A stretch of DNA of 60,627 nucleotides, from the NCBI GenBank assembly GCA_030447685.1, contig JAUJOK010000023.1:14729-75355 (forward strand), read 5' to 3'. Position 1 is the first letter of the stretch. Each line of letters opens with the position of its first letter. Positions 52,566 to 60,093 of this stretch are shown here, piece after piece. The notes below the pieces were generated by a model. That model did no database searches, was not told the origin of the DNA, and saw only the letters and a program-made list of their open reading frames with translations. Both the position numbers and the translations under genes were made by a program. This DNA is from Armatimonadaceae bacterium. GTDB taxonomy: Bacteria; Armatimonadota; Armatimonadia; Armatimonadales; Armatimonadaceae.

Positions 52566-52585
52566 TTTGAACACGACCGTTCAAA
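52566..52585. promoter_or_regulatory. perfect inverted repeat before the pseudopilin gene
   Basis: TTTGAAC (52566-52572), ACGACC, GTTCAAA (52579-52585), ending next to the AAGGAAG Shine-Dalgarno. Could be an operator or a hairpin that hides the ribosome site. Confidence 0.4.
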
Positions 52586-52600
52586 GGAAGAACTCTATCT

Positions 52601-52963
52601 ATGCTGCCCATCTGCCGGAAGACTGCTCAGCGCGGCTTTACCCTCATCGAGGTGATGATCGTCGTTTGTATAACGGGGATTCTTTTTGCCATTGCCGCGC
52701 CGAACTTCGCCAAAGCCCGCACGTCCTCGCGCGCCAAGACCTGTATCAGTAACCTTCAGCAGATCGACTCGGCCAAGCGGCAGTGGGCGATGGACAAGCG
52801 CAAGGGCAACACCGACATCCCGACCGCGTCGGACCTCTACGGCGCGGACAAGTTTATCAAGGACGTGCCCCAGTGCCCATCACTGGGCACCTACACGCTG
52901 GGAAACGTCGCCACGTCCCCGACATGCAGCGTGTCCGCCGCGCCGGACAACCACCGGCTATAA
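52601..52963 (+). CDS. type II/IV pseudopilin-like protein
   Basis: 120 residues. Prepilin signal QRGFTLIEVMIVVCITGILF with Gly at -1, Phe +1 and Glu +5, then a polar pilin-like body (SRAKTCISNLQQIDSAKRQW) with four cysteines able to form two disulfides. Short, as in minor pseudopilins. No secretion or pilus machinery is nearby, so it probably serves a system encoded elsewhere. Its control region includes the palindrome at 52566-52585. Confidence 0.85.
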   Translation: MLPICRKTAQRGFTLIEVMIVVCITGILFAIAAPNFAKARTSSRAKTCISNLQQIDSAKRQWAMDKRKGNTDIPTASDLYGADKFIKDVPQCPSLGTYTLGNVATSPTCSVSAAPDNHRL

Positions 52964-52976
52964 GGCGGCGGCTCGT

Positions 52977-53714
52977 TTAATCCCGCACAAAGAGAATCTG
53001 GGCAAGTGCGGTTAGCGCCGCCGTTTCCGTGCGAAGGACGCGCGGCCCCAGCGACACGACGACGGCTCCGCGCGACGCCGCATCGGCGGCCTCTTCCTCG
53101 GTGAAGCCGCCTTCCGGCCCAACCAGCAGCTTCAGGTCGGGCGCAGAAGCGGAGAGGTTTTCCAGTGCGTGACGGAGCGGGACGGACGCTTTCTCGTGCA
53201 GCACAAAGGCGTTATCGCCTGTCAGCACCGGCAGCCCGGACGTACTGCCGCCCCAGGCAACTTCGGGAAGCGAAGCCCGCCCCGACTGCTGCGCCGCCGC
53301 CTTGACGATTCCCCGCCACCGCTCCATCCGCTTCTTGAGCCTGGCTTCATCAGGCCGCGCCACCGAGCGGGCGGAAAGAAACAGGAAAAACCCCGCCGCG
53401 CCGATTTCGGTGCCGTGCTGAAGCACCTGCTCCACCTTATCGTCATTTTTAGGCAGAGCCTGCACGACGGTGATACGCAGGCGCGGCTCCGCTGTGCTGG
53501 CCCCGGATTGATTGATTTCCGCGGCGACCCGCCCTGCTTCTACTTCCGTCAGCGTGCAGTAATGGACGAGGCCATCGCTCAGGCACACCTCGATTGCTTC
53601 CCCGGCGCGCAGACGCAGAACGCTGCGCGCGTGGTGAGCGTCCTCCGGGGACAAAATCACCTGCGTCGAATCGACGGCATTGCGGGCGACGAAAAAGCGG
53701 GGCACAGAGGACAT
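52977..53714 (-). CDS. rsmE: 16S rRNA (uracil-1498-N3)-methyltransferase RsmE
   Basis: 245 residues. N-terminal PUA-like domain (RFFVARNAVDS, LSPEDAHHARSVLRLRAGE), then the SPOUT methyltransferase with KNDDKVEQVLQHGTEIGAAG, LLVGPEGGFTEEE and the knot motif SLGPRVLRTETAA. It methylates U1498 of 16S rRNA. It starts one base after the holB stop. Confidence 0.94.
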   Translation of the reverse strand: MSSVPRFFVARNAVDSTQVILSPEDAHHARSVLRLRAGEAIEVCLSDGLVHYCTLTEVEAGRVAAEINQSGASTAEPRLRITVVQALPKNDDKVEQVLQHGTEIGAAGFFLFLSARSVARPDEARLKKRMERWRGIVKAAAQQSGRASLPEVAWGGSTSGLPVLTGDNAFVLHEKASVPLRHALENLSASAPDLKLLVGPEGGFTEEEAADAASRGAVVVSLGPRVLRTETAALTALAQILFVRD

Positions 53715-53715
53715 T

Positions 53716-54789
53716 TCAGGCGGCTTTGCGCGGCACCAGACGCAGCATCAGCACCTCGGTGGCAAGCTGAGTGTTGGCGTTACGCAGCAGGTGGCGGCGG
53801 AATTTGAGCAGTGTCTCCAGATTTTCGGCGATCTGCTCGGGTCGGTAGCGGTGGGCGGCGCGGCCTGCGGCTTCGCGAAGCTCCTCGTGGACTATCGGAG
53901 CGTCGTTGCCGCGCAGGGAAAGCGATAACAGGTCGCGGTACCACGCCGTCAGAACGTCCACGGCGCGCACGATATCGCCCCGCGCCGTGCGCTCGGAATC
54001 GCCGTCCTCGTCGCCTTTTTTGATTTTTGTTTTGGCCGCGCCGCGCAGATCCTCGGCCAGCCGGAACGCGCCGATGCGCTCGGTTTCCCCGATACGTGCA
54101 GCAATCTCCAGCAAAGCCGCGCGCTGCTCTCGCAGTTCCGGGACATCCGCCAGTCGAAAAGCGCGGCCCGGCGCGCCGCCCGCATAGGCGGACAGAACGC
54201 CTGCCTCGGTGGGCGAAAGGCCCCGGCGGGCTGCCAATGCCCCGGCGATGACGCCGGTTGCCACCTGCCGGAACCGCACCACCTGGCAGCGCGATAAGAT
54301 GGTCGGCAGCACCCCGCTTTGCGACGGGGCGCACAGGATAAAGTGGGCGTAGGGAGGCGGCTCTTCCAGCGCCTTCAGCAGCGAGTTCGCTGCCTCCTCG
54401 TTCAGTGTTTCCGCGCGCTCAATGATAAAGATACGGCGTGGCGCGGCCACGGGCGCGAAGTGCAGCGTTTCCAGCGCGCCCGGCGGGTGCCCGGAGCGCG
54501 TCCATAGCTGCCATATCTTTGTCTGCTCGCCATCGGGGGCGATACGGCGCACATCGGGGTGCTGATCGGCCTCGATGCGTGTGCAGTTGACACACGTGTC
54601 GCAGGCATCATCCCCTCCCAGCGCGCGGTTCAGGCAGCACAGCGTCTTCGCCATCTCCGCGGCGGCGCGCATCTTTCCGACGCTTTCCGGCCCGACGAAC
54701 AAATAGGCCTGCGGCACCGCTTCATTTTTGACGGAAGCCCGCAGGGATGCCGACGCTGCTTCCTGTCCGATGATGTCTGCGAACGACAC
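53716..54789 (-). CDS. holB: DNA polymerase III subunit delta prime
   Basis: 357 residues from GTG 54789 (GGAG 9 bases upstream); the longer reading back to 55050 lies inside the DedA gene. FADIIGQEAASASLRASVKN and AYLFVGPESVGKMRAA (degenerate Walker A, as usual for delta prime), zinc-binding CCLNRALGGDDACDTCVNC, and NSLLKALEEPPPYAHFILC. Together with tau/gamma and delta it loads the sliding clamp. A Lys-rich insert (TKIKKGDEDGDSERT) lies in the collar region. It precedes rsmE. Confidence 0.9.
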   Translation of the reverse strand: MSFADIIGQEAASASLRASVKNEAVPQAYLFVGPESVGKMRAAAEMAKTLCCLNRALGGDDACDTCVNCTRIEADQHPDVRRIAPDGEQTKIWQLWTRSGHPPGALETLHFAPVAAPRRIFIIERAETLNEEAANSLLKALEEPPPYAHFILCAPSQSGVLPTILSRCQVVRFRQVATGVIAGALAARRGLSPTEAGVLSAYAGGAPGRAFRLADVPELREQRAALLEIAARIGETERIGAFRLAEDLRGAAKTKIKKGDEDGDSERTARGDIVRAVDVLTAWYRDLLSLSLRGNDAPIVHEELREAAGRAAHRYRPEQIAENLETLLKFRRHLLRNANTQLATEVLMLRLVPRKAA

Positions 54790-54808
54790 GAATAGACACT
54801 CCGCGCTG

Positions 54809-55414
54809 TCAGTGAGCCGGGGCGTGATGCTTCCAATGCCCGCGACAATAGATGCAAATCTCGTAGACTCCGAAGGTGAGAACCACGCCGCCCACCAGCC
54901 ACGGCCCCAGGCTGCCGATCCGGTCATGCACCCGCGGCCAGCTTTCCGCGAAAACATAGCCCAGGCCGCCGAAAAACAGCACCCAGACCAGTTCTCCCGC
55001 CGTACATAAACCGACGAACCGCCGGAACGGGTACCGGTCGCTTCCCGCAATCAGGTTGGTCGGCAGCGCGAGCGGGGTCAGCAAAAACCGGGTCAGCAGA
55101 ATCGACCAGTCGCCCTGGCTTTCGAACGTCGCCTCCGCCTTGCGCCAGGAGACGCCGCGCTCCAGCCGTCCCAGCATGCGCCGTATGCCGTAGCGGCCCA
55201 TCAGATAGCTGTCGCCGCCGACCGCGCCCGCCAGCGCCATGCCCACGCCGAGCGGCAGTTCGAACGCACCCTGACGCACAAATGCCCCGGCGGCCAGCAG
55301 AACCATTGTCGCCGGTACGGGCACGCCCAGCGCGCCCAGAAGAAGAACCAGACCTAAAGCCGCCGGGCCATACGCCTCCAGACTGCCGAGCGCCGTCTCC
55401 ACCCCGTTCGCCAA
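54809..55414 (-). CDS. DedA-family membrane protein
   Basis: 201 residues from TTG 55414. DedA/VTT pattern: membrane helix ALGLVLLLGALGVPVPATM, AGAVGGDSYLMGRYG, then the conserved FLLTPLALPTNLIAGSDR loop (family usually R/G-R-F-x-P-x-R; here LTRFLLTPLA) and two C-terminal helices. DedA proteins are undecaprenyl-phosphate or lipid flippases needed for envelope homeostasis. It ends 20 bases before the holB start. The TTG start is weakly supported by GAGGT upstream. Confidence 0.85.
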   Translation of the reverse strand: MANGVETALGSLEAYGPAALGLVLLLGALGVPVPATMVLLAAGAFVRQGAFELPLGVGMALAGAVGGDSYLMGRYGIRRMLGRLERGVSWRKAEATFESQGDWSILLTRFLLTPLALPTNLIAGSDRYPFRRFVGLCTAGELVWVLFFGGLGYVFAESWPRVHDRIGSLGPWLVGGVVLTFGVYEICIYCRGHWKHHAPAH

Positions 55415-55483
55415 AGTCGGGCACCTCGTCTTTCCGTACAGGAATTTTACCCGGCATACCTAATTAATGGATTTCGCTCAGGT

Positions 55484-55912
55484 TCATGCCTGATGTATCG
55501 CCCAGACGTGGCTTTCGTGGAAGAAACCCTTCTCTGCCTCGGCTCGTGGCAGATAAACGAGTTCGTGCTCCCCCGACCCAGGGGGCAGCGTGTCCGTCAG
55601 TTCCCCGATGAAGAACGTCGCCCACATTCGGTAATGCCGGTCGTCCGTGGCGGCGTAGAAATACTGGATCGCCTCACCGATAGGGCGGATCAGTCGAACG
55701 CCGCGTCCCATCTCCTCGCGCACCTCACGAACCACGGCCTGTTCCGGCATTTCGTTCGGAAGGGAACCGCCGCCCGGCAGAAAGTAATGGTTCCGCGAGA
55801 AGACGGCGGCGACCGCCGCGCCGTCCGGGGCGAGTATAACGGCATAGGCGGCCCGGCGGTCCGTGTAAGAAACGTCCGGCTGTCGTGAGCCGAAGACAGG
55901 CGTGGCAGACAT
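55484..55912 (-). CDS. Nudix hydrolase
   Basis: 142 residues. A complete Nudix box G-x5-E-x7-REVxEExG is visible in GGSLPNEMPEQAVVREVREE and the following Met-Gly. Hydrolyses nucleoside diphosphate derivatives; substrate unknown. Begins 3 bases after the GH116 stop, so the two share a transcript. Confidence 0.9.
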   Translation of the reverse strand: MSATPVFGSRQPDVSYTDRRAAYAVILAPDGAAVAAVFSRNHYFLPGGGSLPNEMPEQAVVREVREEMGRGVRLIRPIGEAIQYFYAATDDRHYRMWATFFIGELTDTLPPGSGEHELVYLPRAEAEKGFFHESHVWAIHQA

Positions 55913-55915
55913 CGG

Positions 55916-58498
55916 TCAGGAAGAAAGGCGCAGGGTCTGTCCTGCCGAAAGCGCAACGGGAGCGGAAAACGACAAAATGCCGTCCGATACGCTTGCCTCG
56001 ACCGTCGCGCCGTCCACGGTAACGGCGGCTTCTTCGCCTGCAAGCATCGGCAGGCGCAGTTCCCGGAGCGTGAGGCTGCCACCGCGTATCTCCACCGTCG
56101 CCTCGTAGGTGCTGCCGCTGTGCGTCTGGGTGAACAGGCCCCACGCCGTTCCTGCGGAAAAGAAGCAGCGGAATTCTTCTTGATGGATGCGCGGCGCGAA
56201 GGCAAGGCTTTGCGCCGGGGCATCGTAGCGATACCCGGACAGGGCGAGCAGCAGGCTCCACGACGACAGGGCGCGGGCATAATGGTGCCCGCACTCGAAC
56301 TCGTCGAACGGGTTGCGCGCGATGCCGTCGTGGCGCGCGCGCGCCGCCTGCACGATTTCCAGACCTTCTTCCACATAGCCTTCAAAGATAAGCAGCGCGG
56401 CAACTTCATACTCGAAGCCTGTCCATACCTCGGCGTAGTAGGGGAAGGGGTAGCGGGGGCGATCCCCACGCGGCCAGGTGCAGAGAATGAGGCCGCCTTC
56501 ATCGTTGACGGCGTAGACGCGCTGAACGTTGTGATGCTCGGAAAGGTTGCGCCGGAAGTTGTGCCGGTGGATGGCGGCGGCGGCGGATGCGACGTGCTCG
56601 GCGGGAAGCAGATGACCGAGGCCGACGCAATGCGCGAACCATTGACCGAGTAGCTGGTCGGACAGGCAGCCGGGGCCGTACTGATAGCGCGGCTCATCGC
56701 CATCCAGGGGCACTCCGGCATTGATTTTGGTCAGTCGATCCGCCTGCGTTTGACGGTCGAACTGGACGCGCTGCTCATAATACTCGCCATTGAAAAGCGT
56801 GTCGTAGGCCGCCGCGCCTCGCTCGGCAAGGGCACGATATTCGTTCCCGGCGGCGGCGTCCCCGACGGTATCGGCCATAACGGCGGCGGCCCGCAGGGCG
56901 GCCAGGTACAGGCCGCCGACCATCGTGTTAGGGCCGCAGAACTCGATGTCATACGTGTTGTGCTGGATACCTTCCATGACGCCGTCTTTGTCCGCATCCC
57001 AGCCGTGCCGGTTCTGCGGCGACCAGGCGAACTCCAGGGCGCGCTTCGCCTGCGGCCACAGCGCGCGCAGCCACTCCGAATCGCCGGACAGCCGCCATTC
57101 GCGGTACAGCTTCAAAATGCCGCCCATCTGCCCATCCGCGGCGGGGACGAAGCCCCACAGCGCGCCGGACTGAAGCGGCAAAAGCGTGCGGAACGCCTGC
57201 TCGCCGGTGGGGCGGGTGTTCGCGCCGAAGTCGGTGTCGCGCATCGTCCGCTCCAGAACGGGGTACAGGTGCGCGAGCGTCATCTCGTAATTCCAGACAT
57301 GGGTGCAGTTCATGGGGCAGCACCCGGATGTATCGTTACAGCCCTCAAAGGCGTGGAAGCGCCCGTCCTCGGTGTGCAGGCAGGTGGGGGAGCGCAGAAT
57401 ATCCATTTGCGACGTGCAGGCATCCAGGACGGCGGGCGGCAGCGTGGACTCTTCGAGCGTCGAAACAAAGCGCTGCGTCTCCTGCTCCAGGCGCTCCGCC
57501 TCCCTGACCGCAAACGCGCCCGCGTCCCAGGCATCGGCGAAGCGTTTCCCGTAGGCGCTGCCCAGCCGTTTCCCCTTCACCGCCTCCTCGCCGTTCCAGG
57601 TGTTGGTCAGGTTCGGAAAGTGCCATGCCAGCACGAACGGCAGTGTTACGGACTGGCCGGGCGCGATAACCGCGCGCAACGCGAGCGTCCCGACATCGGT
57701 TTCATTGTCCGGGGAAAGGTCGCCGGTGGTCGGGTCGGAGGGCAGCAGGCCGTCCTCGCGGAAGTCGTCCCAGAACGCCTGCAGATCGTCCCACCAGCCC
57801 GCCCGTTCCCAGCGCAGCAGATAGGTGGTGTCGGTGTGCGGCGTCAGCAGGGCCAGCGAACCGAATTGAACATGGTCGGGCGCGTATTTGTCTGTGGTCA
57901 TGAAGAGGCCACGAACATCGTTTTCATCGCGCCAGGTGTTGCGGTTTTGCCCGAAAAGGGCGTGCCGACGATTACCGAGACTGGCGTGGCCGTCATAACC
58001 GGCGGCATTCAGCAGGGAAAGGGCGACACTCACTTCGACCGGCGCGGGGCCGGGATTGGTCAGCGTCCAGCGGAAATGCGCGACCGGGAGCGCCGAAGCG
58101 TCCACATCGAGCGGAACCATCGGGTTCCAGGCGTCCAGCGTCGCGGTAACGGGAAGCGACTCGTCTTCGAAGCCGATACGCGCGACCGGATAGGTAGCCT
58201 CGAAGCGGGCTGCGCGCAGCCGGGGCAGGCCCGGCGCGTAGCGGGTGGGAACGCCCGCGCTGCCAGTGAACGGGGGCATCTGCCGCGCCTCCAGAATCCG
58301 CGCGACCGATTCGCCACCTTCTGGTCTGGCCCAGAGCGCGAAGAACGTGTAGGGGAGGTCTTTCCCCTTGCCAGGATGGTTCCAGATTTCCCAGTCGCGC
58401 AGCTCGCCGCGCCCGCCCAGCGAGACGCAGCCGGTCCCGATACCGCCCAGCGGAAAGCGCACCTGCGCCAGCGCCGCGCCCTCGAATGTCCGCACCAT
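55916..58498 (-). CDS. GH116 family glycosidase (beta-glucosidase/glucosylceramidase type)
   Basis: 860 residues, no signal peptide seen. N-terminal beta-sandwich starting PLGGIGTGCVSLGGRGELRD (the GBA2-type N domain), then an (alpha/alpha)6 barrel with CCPMNCTHVWNYEMTLAHLY (nucleophile region) and YDIEFCGPNTMVGGLYLAAL (acid/base region). C-terminal beta segment. GH116 includes bacterial beta-glucosidases, beta-xylosidases and mammalian GBA2. The lack of an export signal suggests it acts on imported oligosaccharides. AAGGGGG precedes the ATG; followed by the Nudix gene. Confidence 0.9.
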   Translation of the reverse strand: MVRTFEGAALAQVRFPLGGIGTGCVSLGGRGELRDWEIWNHPGKGKDLPYTFFALWARPEGGESVARILEARQMPPFTGSAGVPTRYAPGLPRLRAARFEATYPVARIGFEDESLPVTATLDAWNPMVPLDVDASALPVAHFRWTLTNPGPAPVEVSVALSLLNAAGYDGHASLGNRRHALFGQNRNTWRDENDVRGLFMTTDKYAPDHVQFGSLALLTPHTDTTYLLRWERAGWWDDLQAFWDDFREDGLLPSDPTTGDLSPDNETDVGTLALRAVIAPGQSVTLPFVLAWHFPNLTNTWNGEEAVKGKRLGSAYGKRFADAWDAGAFAVREAERLEQETQRFVSTLEESTLPPAVLDACTSQMDILRSPTCLHTEDGRFHAFEGCNDTSGCCPMNCTHVWNYEMTLAHLYPVLERTMRDTDFGANTRPTGEQAFRTLLPLQSGALWGFVPAADGQMGGILKLYREWRLSGDSEWLRALWPQAKRALEFAWSPQNRHGWDADKDGVMEGIQHNTYDIEFCGPNTMVGGLYLAALRAAAVMADTVGDAAAGNEYRALAERGAAAYDTLFNGEYYEQRVQFDRQTQADRLTKINAGVPLDGDEPRYQYGPGCLSDQLLGQWFAHCVGLGHLLPAEHVASAAAAIHRHNFRRNLSEHHNVQRVYAVNDEGGLILCTWPRGDRPRYPFPYYAEVWTGFEYEVAALLIFEGYVEEGLEIVQAARARHDGIARNPFDEFECGHHYARALSSWSLLLALSGYRYDAPAQSLAFAPRIHQEEFRCFFSAGTAWGLFTQTHSGSTYEATVEIRGGSLTLRELRLPMLAGEEAAVTVDGATVEASVSDGILSFSAPVALSAGQTLRLSS

Positions 58499-58641
58499 AT
58501 TGCCGAATCCCCCTTTGCGATTCGCATGCTACTTCGCGCTGAAGCGGGCGAACTCCTGCTCCCGGCCTGTGAACAGGTCGGGCTGTGGGGGCTTCTCCCT
58601 CACCCACAGGGGCATTTCCAATGGTGCTGCGCGCCCGCGCC

Positions 58642-58691
58642 AACCGTCCTGCGGACGGGGGAATCATTTCTCTTCCGTCCGCAGGACGGTT
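58642..58691. repeat. 17-bp perfect inverted repeat
   Basis: 58642-58658 pairs with 58675-58691 over 17 bases (AACCGTCCTGCGGACGG and its complement), loop 16. Each arm is itself a small palindrome (CCGTCC-TGC-GGACGG). It lies between the 58755 gene and the GH116 gene on the minus strand. Confidence 0.7.
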
Positions 58692-58692
58692 A

Positions 58693-58742
58693 GCCGCAGG
58701 CTCCATAGCCCGGAGTGTCCACACTCCGGGCGCTCCTGCGGC
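58693..58742. repeat. nested hairpin next to the 17-bp inverted repeat
   Basis: Outer arms GCCGCAGG (58693-58700) / CCTGCGGC (58735-58742) and inner arms GCCCGGAGTGT (58708-58718) / ACACTCCGGGC (58721-58731). No T-run, so probably not a simple terminator. It starts 12 bases after the stop of the minus-strand 58755 gene. Confidence 0.65.
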
Positions 58743-58754
58743 AATGTCCGCCTG

Positions 58755-58997
58755 TCAGTCCTGGTTGGTCAGGTCGCTCGCGTCGGCGGCGTTCTCTTCA
58801 GGAGCGCCGCCAGGGTCTTTGCCCAGCGAGATAACCTCCTGCGCGTCGGCGGTATTCGAGGAAGCGCCGCCCGCTCCCCGATGGGCGATAATATCCGCTT
58901 TTTCCAGTTGCCGCACTGCACCATCCGATGTCAGGATTGGGTCGGGTTCATCGTCCGTCGGCACCGGGTTTCTACTTACGTCGTCTTGTTCCGTCAT
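58755..58997 (-). CDS. small acidic disordered protein (hydrophilin-like)
   Basis: 80 residues, AGGAG before the ATG. No Cys, Phe, Trp or Tyr; rich in Asp, Glu, Ala, Gly and Asn. Starts MTEQDD, like MTETTN of the 18362 protein, which has the same composition. Expected to be unstructured. Function inferred only as a possible stress protectant. Two large hairpins follow its stop. Confidence 0.6.
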   Translation of the reverse strand: MTEQDDVSRNPVPTDDEPDPILTSDGAVRQLEKADIIAHRGAGGASSNTADAQEVISLGKDPGGAPEENAADASDLTNQD

Positions 58998-59126
58998 TGT
59001 TCTGACTCCTGTGAATGCGTGTGCTGTTCAACCGAGAACTTACCCATACCAACTGCCTGCCAACGCAACAGCAGGGCTGAAATAGCGGCAATGGTGGCAG
59101 TGTGATCCGGCAGTCTGCATTCGTGC

Positions 59127-59495
59127 CTACGGCCACTTTTCTGAAGCCGCAAGCTTCTGCTTCGCTTTTTGCCGGAACTGGTTGGCTTGCGGCAGAACAG
59201 CGAGTGCTGCTTTCCACTGCATTTTTGCTTCGGCTTTGCCCTGCTCGTACAAAGCGCAGCCCAGGTAGTAACGCGCGGCCCCGAAGTCCGGCTGGTGGCG
59301 CACCACAAAGCGCAGGTGGCGTACAGCCGCCACATACTCACCGCTCTGATAGTGTGCTCTGCCCGAAATGAACGATGCTTTTGCTTGCGCGGCAATGTAC
59401 CCTTGAACAAAAGCAATGATGACGAAGACGACCCCGACCCCCAGGATGGTGCCAAAAAGAATCAGCATCGCATTGGGCCGACGAAATGTTGCCAC
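59127..59495 (-). CDS. membrane-anchored TPR protein
   Basis: 122 residues. Membrane segment at about 10-33 (AMLILFGTILGVGVVFVIIA), then a TPR pair: GRAHYQSGEYVAAVRHLRFV and AARYYLGCALYEQGKAEAKM, with a Lys-rich end. Probably one membrane pass with the TPR exposed, acting as an adaptor. GGAGG precedes the ATG. Confidence 0.75.
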   Translation of the reverse strand: MATFRRPNAMLILFGTILGVGVVFVIIAFVQGYIAAQAKASFISGRAHYQSGEYVAAVRHLRFVVRHQPDFGAARYYLGCALYEQGKAEAKMQWKAALAVLPQANQFRQKAKQKLAASEKWP

Positions 59496-59544
59496 TACGC
59501 CTCCTTAAAACGGATATTAGTTTCTCCAGGCGGAGCCAGCGCCC

Positions 59545-59963
59545 TTACCGCTGAAGAAACAGCGCCCAGTCCTCGGTGTCGGGTGCGGGCGGGGATGTCC
59601 AGCGCGGTCCTGGGCGTCGGGCAGGGCGCGGGTTTTGCCGGTGCGCGGGTTGAACCAGAAGGCGCGGTACGTTCCCGCCTTCAGCGTCAGAGTAACTGCG
59701 CCGCCGCTCGGCAGGTAGGCAGCGTACTGCTTTCCCGGCTCGGCCAGGCACAACGCTTTGCCCGCCGCCACAAGGTCATTGCGCGGCTCGGTCTTCCACC
59801 AGGCGAAACCATACGCATCCACGGAAGCGGAGGATCGGGAAAAAGACACGTTCATCGAGTTTCATTCCTTCTTGGTTTGGCCGGAAGCCGGGCATATCCC
59901 AGCAGCGAACAGCAGCGACAGCCCCATCAGAAAACACCGCCGGACAAAGAAGGGGACAGACAT
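59545..59963 (-). pseudogene. relic of a secreted DUF4038-type glycosidase
   Basis: ATG 59963 opens a signal peptide (FLMGLSLLFAAGICPASG) that runs to a TGA at 59864-59862. The same frame resumes at once and gives SVDAYGFAWWKTEPRNDLV and PGKQYAAYLPSGGAVTLTL, the putative collagen-binding-like C-terminal domain found after DUF4038 glycosidase domains. One more single-base shift near 59.60 kb is needed to reach the family ending TEDWALFLQR and the TAA at 59545. The whole catalytic domain is missing, so this looks like an internal deletion product. Confidence 0.55.
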
Positions 59964-60093
59964 GCGCTTCCCTTTCGACGCCTCCTTCGGCGTTTCCTTA
60001 GAGCGTGCGAATCCAGGCTCGTTTTAGCTTTTAAACGGCTGGGGCGAAAAAGGGATAAGACACTTTGAAGATAAACCTGGAAAGAAGAAGAGA

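Noticed and set aside
52566..52585. SOS box (LexA) reading of the GAAC...GTTC palindrome
   Set aside because: The gap is 6 bases, not the 4 of the Gram-positive LexA box; no SOS-type gene follows.
53716..55050. 444-residue reading of holB
   Set aside because: The extra N-terminus is antisense-free but lies within the DedA gene and has no homology; GTG 54789 has a ribosome site and the family start.
58642..58742. Phage attachment site or CRISPR leader
   Set aside because: No integrase, tRNA or repeated spacer units nearby; only hairpins are seen.
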